This document shows, piece after piece, positions 59,985 through 64,000 of a stretch of DNA of 64,000 nt. Within the stretch, counting starts at the first letter, position 1. The number at the start of each line of letters is the position of its first letter. Source of the stretch: Straminergon stramineum. Lineage: Eukaryota > Streptophyta > Bryopsida > Hypnales > Calliergonaceae. The stretch covers positions 26,598,001-26,662,000 of the forward strand of contig OY987267.1 in assembly GCA_963920665.1 (NCBI GenBank), in the 5' to 3' direction. The position numbers and the translations under genes were made by a program. Under the pieces are notes generated by a model. That model saw only the letters and a list, made by a program, of their open reading frames with translations. It had not been told where the DNA came from and did not search any database.

Positions 59985-60483
59985 TGGATGTTGCAAAGGG
60001 TGGTCCATGCTTGGGCTGGTCCTTTGCAATGGCGGATGTGAGCAATTTGCGCGTCCACAAGATTGATGGCTATGAGAGCAAAGGCCTTCTTCTCCTTCCT
60101 CTCAAACGCCTTCTTGGTCTTCAAATCAGCATCTTCACTTGGAGGCTCCTCACTCCCATCCACCACCTCCCACAAATCCTTCTCTGCAAGAATCATCTCC
60201 ATCTTGAACTTCCACATCCCAAAATTCTCCCCATTGAACTTGTCAATGATGCGGACGCCCTCTCCTCCACTTGAGGCCATCTTGAATCAGCTCCCACTTG
60301 TTGGCAGCACCCACAAGGTCTCCAATCTGAATTCAGCCCTCAAACACTCCTTGGGGCGAAGTGGGCTGAAATGGGACCAATCACCCCTCACAAGCACCTT
60401 GCAACCCTAAGAACGCCACACCACTCCTCACAAGCACAAGACTTCCTCTCCACACCAAATCAGACCCTAATGAAGCTCACAAC
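59985..60483 (-). other. Second appearance of copy E gag start and leader (probable contig overlap)
   Basis: The gag ATG is at 60280 (minus), followed rightwards by the same leader piece and the same break at CTCACAAC before an LTR. It repeats 58009-58508 with single-base differences, for example GCGCGTCC for GCCGGTCC and a missing C in ACTCCTTGG. It should not be counted as another element. Confidence 0.85.
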
Positions 60484-60728
60484 TGTTGAAGATCATGTAC
60501 ATATTAGTGTAGATAGTGTACATTCAACCCTAGGAGTAGGATTAGACTCTTAGTTAGACTTAGAGTGTATTGGGTGTTGCTTGTAGTCAAAGGCAGCCCA
60601 AGGTTGCTAGTTATCCCACATGGTTTGTGGATAACTAGTGAAAGGCTTTAAGCTTATGTTCAGCCCATTCATGGGCCTTGGTATCTTCTACCATCTAAGT
60701 AAAGCCTTTCTCCATTCAAAACTCAATA
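60484..60728 (+). repeat. 5' LTR of copy F (second appearance)
   Basis: A 245-bp LTR with the same flank ACAAC as at 58509. The primer-binding site GGTTATGGGCCCAC follows at 60729-60742. Confidence 0.9.
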
Positions 60729-61783
60729 GGTTATGGGCCCACGCACTTGGCGTTGCACATGAGGGAGAAATTCAAGTCATTTGGAGAAGTTCTTGAGCTT
60801 GGAGGAGCATACTGAATTTGGGCTCTTGGTCACCTACAAACCATATGGTGATGAGTAAAATTTTCAAACAAAGAAAAAAAGTCTTTGAATTCCATCTTTT
60901 GTTTTGAGCTTTTGTGGGCTGGTTTGTGAGGTTTGGAGTTCATTTTTGAGTGTGAGATTGCTCATGATTGAAATCAGACCTAATTAGGGCTGGTTTCATG
61001 CTCCTTGTTTGAGTTTGTGCTTGCAAGTGTACATTGGCAGCCCATTGGGGCTGATTGTGCACTTGGGTACATTGGTGATTGTCATTTTGGCAATTGCAAT
61101 CTTGTGAGAGTCCTTGGTGAGGCTTGGGAGCATTTGTGGGTTGCATTAGGCGTTTCCATGCATTGAGGGCTGAGTGGTGCCCTTGTGAGTGAGTGAGACG
61201 AAATTGTGATCCGAAGAGGTCTGATTTGTGCCCTTGTGAGTGTGTGAGACGAAGTAGTGGACTTTGTGAAGCAAAAGGGCTGGTTTGTGCCCTTGTGAGT
61301 GTGTGAGACCTAATAGTGGACATTGTGAACTCAAGAGGGCTGATTTGTGTCATTGAGAGAGAGTGACACCCAAATGGGGTTCTTGAGTGACTTGGTGAGC
61401 CAAGTAGGGCTGGTTGAAGCCATTGTAGTCCATGAGGTGCTCATTGTGAGTGGGAGCTTCAATCTAGGGCTGATTGGAGGCTTTGGGATCTTTGGAGTGT
61501 GGAGGATCCAATTTGTGAAGAGAATTGTGAGTTTCCTTGTGTTTTTGAAGTAGCACCAGCCCATGACGAGCATGTGGTGGTTGTGAGCTTCATTAGGATC
61601 TGATTTGGTGTGGAGAGGACGTCTTGTGCTTGTGAGGAGTGGTGAGGCGTTCTTAGGGTTGCAAGGTGCTTGTGAGGGCTGATTGGTCCCATTTCAGCCC
61701 AATTCGCCCCAAGGGAGTGTTTGAGGGCTGAATTCAGATTGGAGACCTTGTGGGTGCTGCCAACAAGTGGGAGGTGATTCAAG
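60729..61783 (+). other. Leader of copy F
   Basis: An untranslated leader of about 1.05 kb with the AGGGCTG tandem units, ending just before the gag ATG. It corresponds to 58754-59784 left of the gap, with a few single-base indels near its beginning. Confidence 0.85.
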
Positions 61784-64000
61784 ATGGCCTCAAGTGGAGG
61801 AGAGGGCGTCCGGATCATTGACAAGTTCAATGGGGAGAATTTTGGGATGTGGAAGTTCAAGATGGAGATGATTCTTGCGGAGAAGGATTTGTGGGAGGTG
61901 GTGGATGGGAGTGAGGAGCCTCCAAGTGAAGATGCTGATTTGAAGACCAAGAAGGCATTTGAGAGGAAGGAGAAGAAGGCCTTTGCTCTCATAGCCATCA
62001 ATCTTGTGGACCGGCAAATTGCTCACATCCGCCATTGCAAAGGACCAGCCCAAGCATGGACCACCCTTTGCAACATCCATGAGACCAAGAGCCTCTCCAA
62101 CATTCTCTTTCTAAGGCGCAAGTTCTTCACCATGAAGATGCAAGAGGAGGATGACATCTTGGATCATGTCAACAAGATCAAGGCCCTTGCGGATCAGCTT
62201 GCTTGTTTGGAGGCCCCCGTCACGGATGGAGATGTGGTGATGACCTTGTTGGAGAGTTTGCCACCCTCCTATGAGTACCTCATCACCGCCTTGGAGACAA
62301 GACCCACCAAGGAGCTGACCATGGAGTTTGTGACGGCACGCTTGATGCATGAGATGACCAAGCGCAAGGAAAATGAGGCCCAAGGGGAGGGATCAGCCCT
62401 TGTATCAAGACATGGCAAGGGAGGCAACACCAAGGCGTTCAAGGAGACAAGGACGTGCTTCAATTGTGGCAAATCAGGCCACATTGCTAAGCATTGCAAG
62501 GGCAGCCAAGCCAAAGACAAGGGGAGTGCACACCAAGCTTGCCAAGTGGAGGATGAAGAGGACTTTGCCTTTGCCACCTATGGAGGAGGGGAGAAGGCCA
62601 ACATGTTCACTTGGATTGTGGATTCGGGAGCCACTCAACACATGACTAGCCATAGAGATGCCTTCCACACCTATCAACCCATTGTGGGGAAGAGGATTCA
62701 TTTGGGAGACAATGGCATGGTGGAGGCCCTTGGCATGGGGGAGATTCTTGTGGAGGTGCAAGTGGAGGGGAAGACCAAGAGGATTCAGATCCAAAAGGCC
62801 CTCCATGTCCCCAAGTTGCATGCCAATCTGATTTCCGTGAGCCAATTGTCTTTGGGAGGTTTGAAGGTGCATTTCAACATGGTGGGGTGTGTGGTGAGGT
62901 CTCCTAGTGGTGTTTTGATTGCATCAGCCCCCCGTGAGGGCAATTTGTACCACCTTCACTTCACCAAGGTGAATGGCACTTCCATGGCTTGTGTGGCCCA
63001 AGGATCAGCTCATGAAGACCTTGTGGGGCTTTGGCATAGGAGGCTTGGGCACTTGAATGTGAAGAGCATGAAGAGCCTCCAACACATTGTGAAGGGGCTG
63101 AACCTCTCTTCTTGCAAGCATGATTGGAGTTCGTTGGTGTGCAAGGGGTGCATAGAGGGGAAACAAGCAAGGCAGCCCTTCCCCAAGGATGGGGCCACAA
63201 GGGCCAGCAAGCCCTTGGAGCTTGTGCATTCAGATGTTTGTGGGCCAATGAAGACCACATCCATAGGAGGAGCAAGGTATTTTGTGACTTTCATTGATGA
63301 TTTCTCACGCAAGATTTGGGTGTACATGCTGAAGTGCAAGAGTGAAGTGTTTGGGCGTTTTGTGACTTGGAAGGCCCTTGTGGAGGCCCAATCTGATTGC
63401 AAGGTGAAGGTGCTGCGGTCCGATAATGGAGGAGAGTATGTGTCCAAGGCCTTTGAGGCCTTCTTGAAGGCTCATGGCATTGAGCACCACACATCAGCAC
63501 CTTACACTCCTCAACAAAACGGCGTAGCGGAGCGTGCCAATCGAACCATTGTGGAGATGGCTAGGTCCATGATTCATGGCCAAGGGCTGAAGTATGAGCT
63601 TTGGGGGGAGGCCGTGTCCAATGCGGTGTACACAAGGAACCGGTGCCCTACACAAGCTTTGACAAGCAAGACCCCCCAAGAAGCTTGGAGTGGAATCAGA
63701 CCTCATGTGTCTCACATGCGCACCTTTGGGTGCATTGCCTATGCCTTGGTGCCAAGTGCCAAGAGGACCAAGTTGGATGCCAAGGGCACCAAGTGTCTCT
63801 TCCTTGGCTATTGTGAGGGAACCAAGGCTTATAGGCTGATGTGTGTGGAGACCAAGGCTATCATCAAGTGTCGTGATGTGACCTTCTTGGAGGAGGAAGG
63901 AGCTGATCCCAAGCTCTTGGAGATGAGCCCAAGTGGGAGTAGTGGAGGACCAGCCCAAATGGTGGGCACAACTCCAAGAGTGGACATGGAAGAGGAAGGA
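61784..64000 (+). CDS. Copia copy F gag-pol, partial (runs off the window)
   Basis: The ATG at 61784 (MASSGGEGVRI) opens a frame that continues to the window end, about 739 codons. It includes the UBN2 gag, an intact zinc knuckle CFNCGKSGHIAKHC (about 62456), protease DSGATQHM, the integrase zinc-binding part and the D, D and E of the catalytic triad (HSDVCG, RSDNGGEY, GVAERANR), and ends in the linker (GTTPRVDMEEEG). It is very close to copy A. I saw no stop. Since the primer site, LTR and knuckle are present, F is a candidate for an intact, recent insertion; its RT, RNase H and 3' LTR lie outside. Confidence 0.9.
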   Translation, partial: MASSGGEGVRIIDKFNGENFGMWKFKMEMILAEKDLWEVVDGSEEPPSEDADLKTKKAFERKEKKAFALIAINLVDRQIAHIRHCKGPAQAWTTLCNIHETKSLSNILFLRRKFFTMKMQEEDDILDHVNKIKALADQLACLEAPVTDGDVVMTLLESLPPSYEYLITALETRPTKELTMEFVTARLMHEMTKRKENEAQGEGSALVSRHGKGGNTKAFKETRTCFNCGKSGHIAKHCKGSQAKDKGSAHQACQVEDEEDFAFATYGGGEKANMFTWIVDSGATQHMTSHRDAFHTYQPIVGKRIHLGDNGMVEALGMGEILVEVQVEGKTKRIQIQKALHVPKLHANLISVSQLSLGGLKVHFNMVGCVVRSPSGVLIASAPREGNLYHLHFTKVNGTSMACVAQGSAHEDLVGLWHRRLGHLNVKSMKSLQHIVKGLNLSSCKHDWSSLVCKGCIEGKQARQPFPKDGATRASKPLELVHSDVCGPMKTTSIGGARYFVTFIDDFSRKIWVYMLKCKSEVFGRFVTWKALVEAQSDCKVKVLRSDNGGEYVSKAFEAFLKAHGIEHHTSAPYTPQQNGVAERANRTIVEMARSMIHGQGLKYELWGEAVSNAVYTRNRCPTQALTSKTPQEAWSGIRPHVSHMRTFGCIAYALVPSAKRTKLDAKGTKCLFLGYCEGTKAYRLMCVETKAIIKCRDVTFLEEEGADPKLLEMSPSGSSGGPAQMVGTTPRVDMEEEG

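Noticed and set aside
59985..61758. A second, separate pair of E gag and F leader forming a genuine tandem duplication
   Set aside because: It shares the exact E/F insertion junction with 58009-59784 and lies across a 200-N gap; an unmerged overlap explains it more simply.

Overview
The window is nuclear DNA from a land plant: AT-rich, gene-poor and heavily filled with transposable elements, with one multi-exon housekeeping gene. That gene is KTI12/DRL1, the Elongator partner, in nine small exons. The mobile elements are plant-type Copia, hAT and CACTA families. I cannot fix the species. The KTI12 protein and the unusual Copia family would fit a non-flowering plant (moss, liverwort, lycophyte or fern), but this is only an impression.

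Layout. 1-2170: AT-rich, nothing recognisable. 2171-15215: an old, decayed minus-strand Copia (H), split by a 10.5-kb block of a young Copia family (245-bp LTRs). The block holds B (minus, pol 3' end plus LTR), A (plus, 4592-10226, complete, one 1368-codon gag-pol ORF), C (minus, LTR plus part of leader) and D (minus, LTR to integrase). 15480-19390: about three diverged units of a 1.17-kb tandem repeat. 19438-20940: hAT-like non-autonomous element with long terminal inverted repeats. 21850-23450: a dispersed repeat whose inverted partner lies at 50520-51700. 23829-26180: broken hAT transposase. 26870-30773: KTI12 and its GC-richer 5' region. 30774-52000: AT-rich DNA with small class II remnants, namely a TTAA-flanked piggyBac-like element, a DUF4216-like CACTA relic, a CACTA MITE with a 3-bp duplication, a foldback element, two CACTA-like copies with subterminal repeats, and a Copia RNase H relic. 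51916-64000: a four-level Copia nest (G2 > G1 > E > F) with a 200-N scaffold gap at 59785-59984. The sequence either side of the gap is the same 1.77 kb, so this is probably an unmerged contig overlap.

Most notable: (1) the young Copia family has, right after its LTR, a 14-base primer-binding site complementary to the anticodon arm of initiator tRNA-Met rather than its 3' end, the half-tRNA priming known from Drosophila copia; (2) the last KTI12 intron has AT-AC ends with a textbook U12 5' splice site and branch site; (3) a 574-bp element has the end structure of piggyBac. All calls are by eye; no alignment or database search was run.
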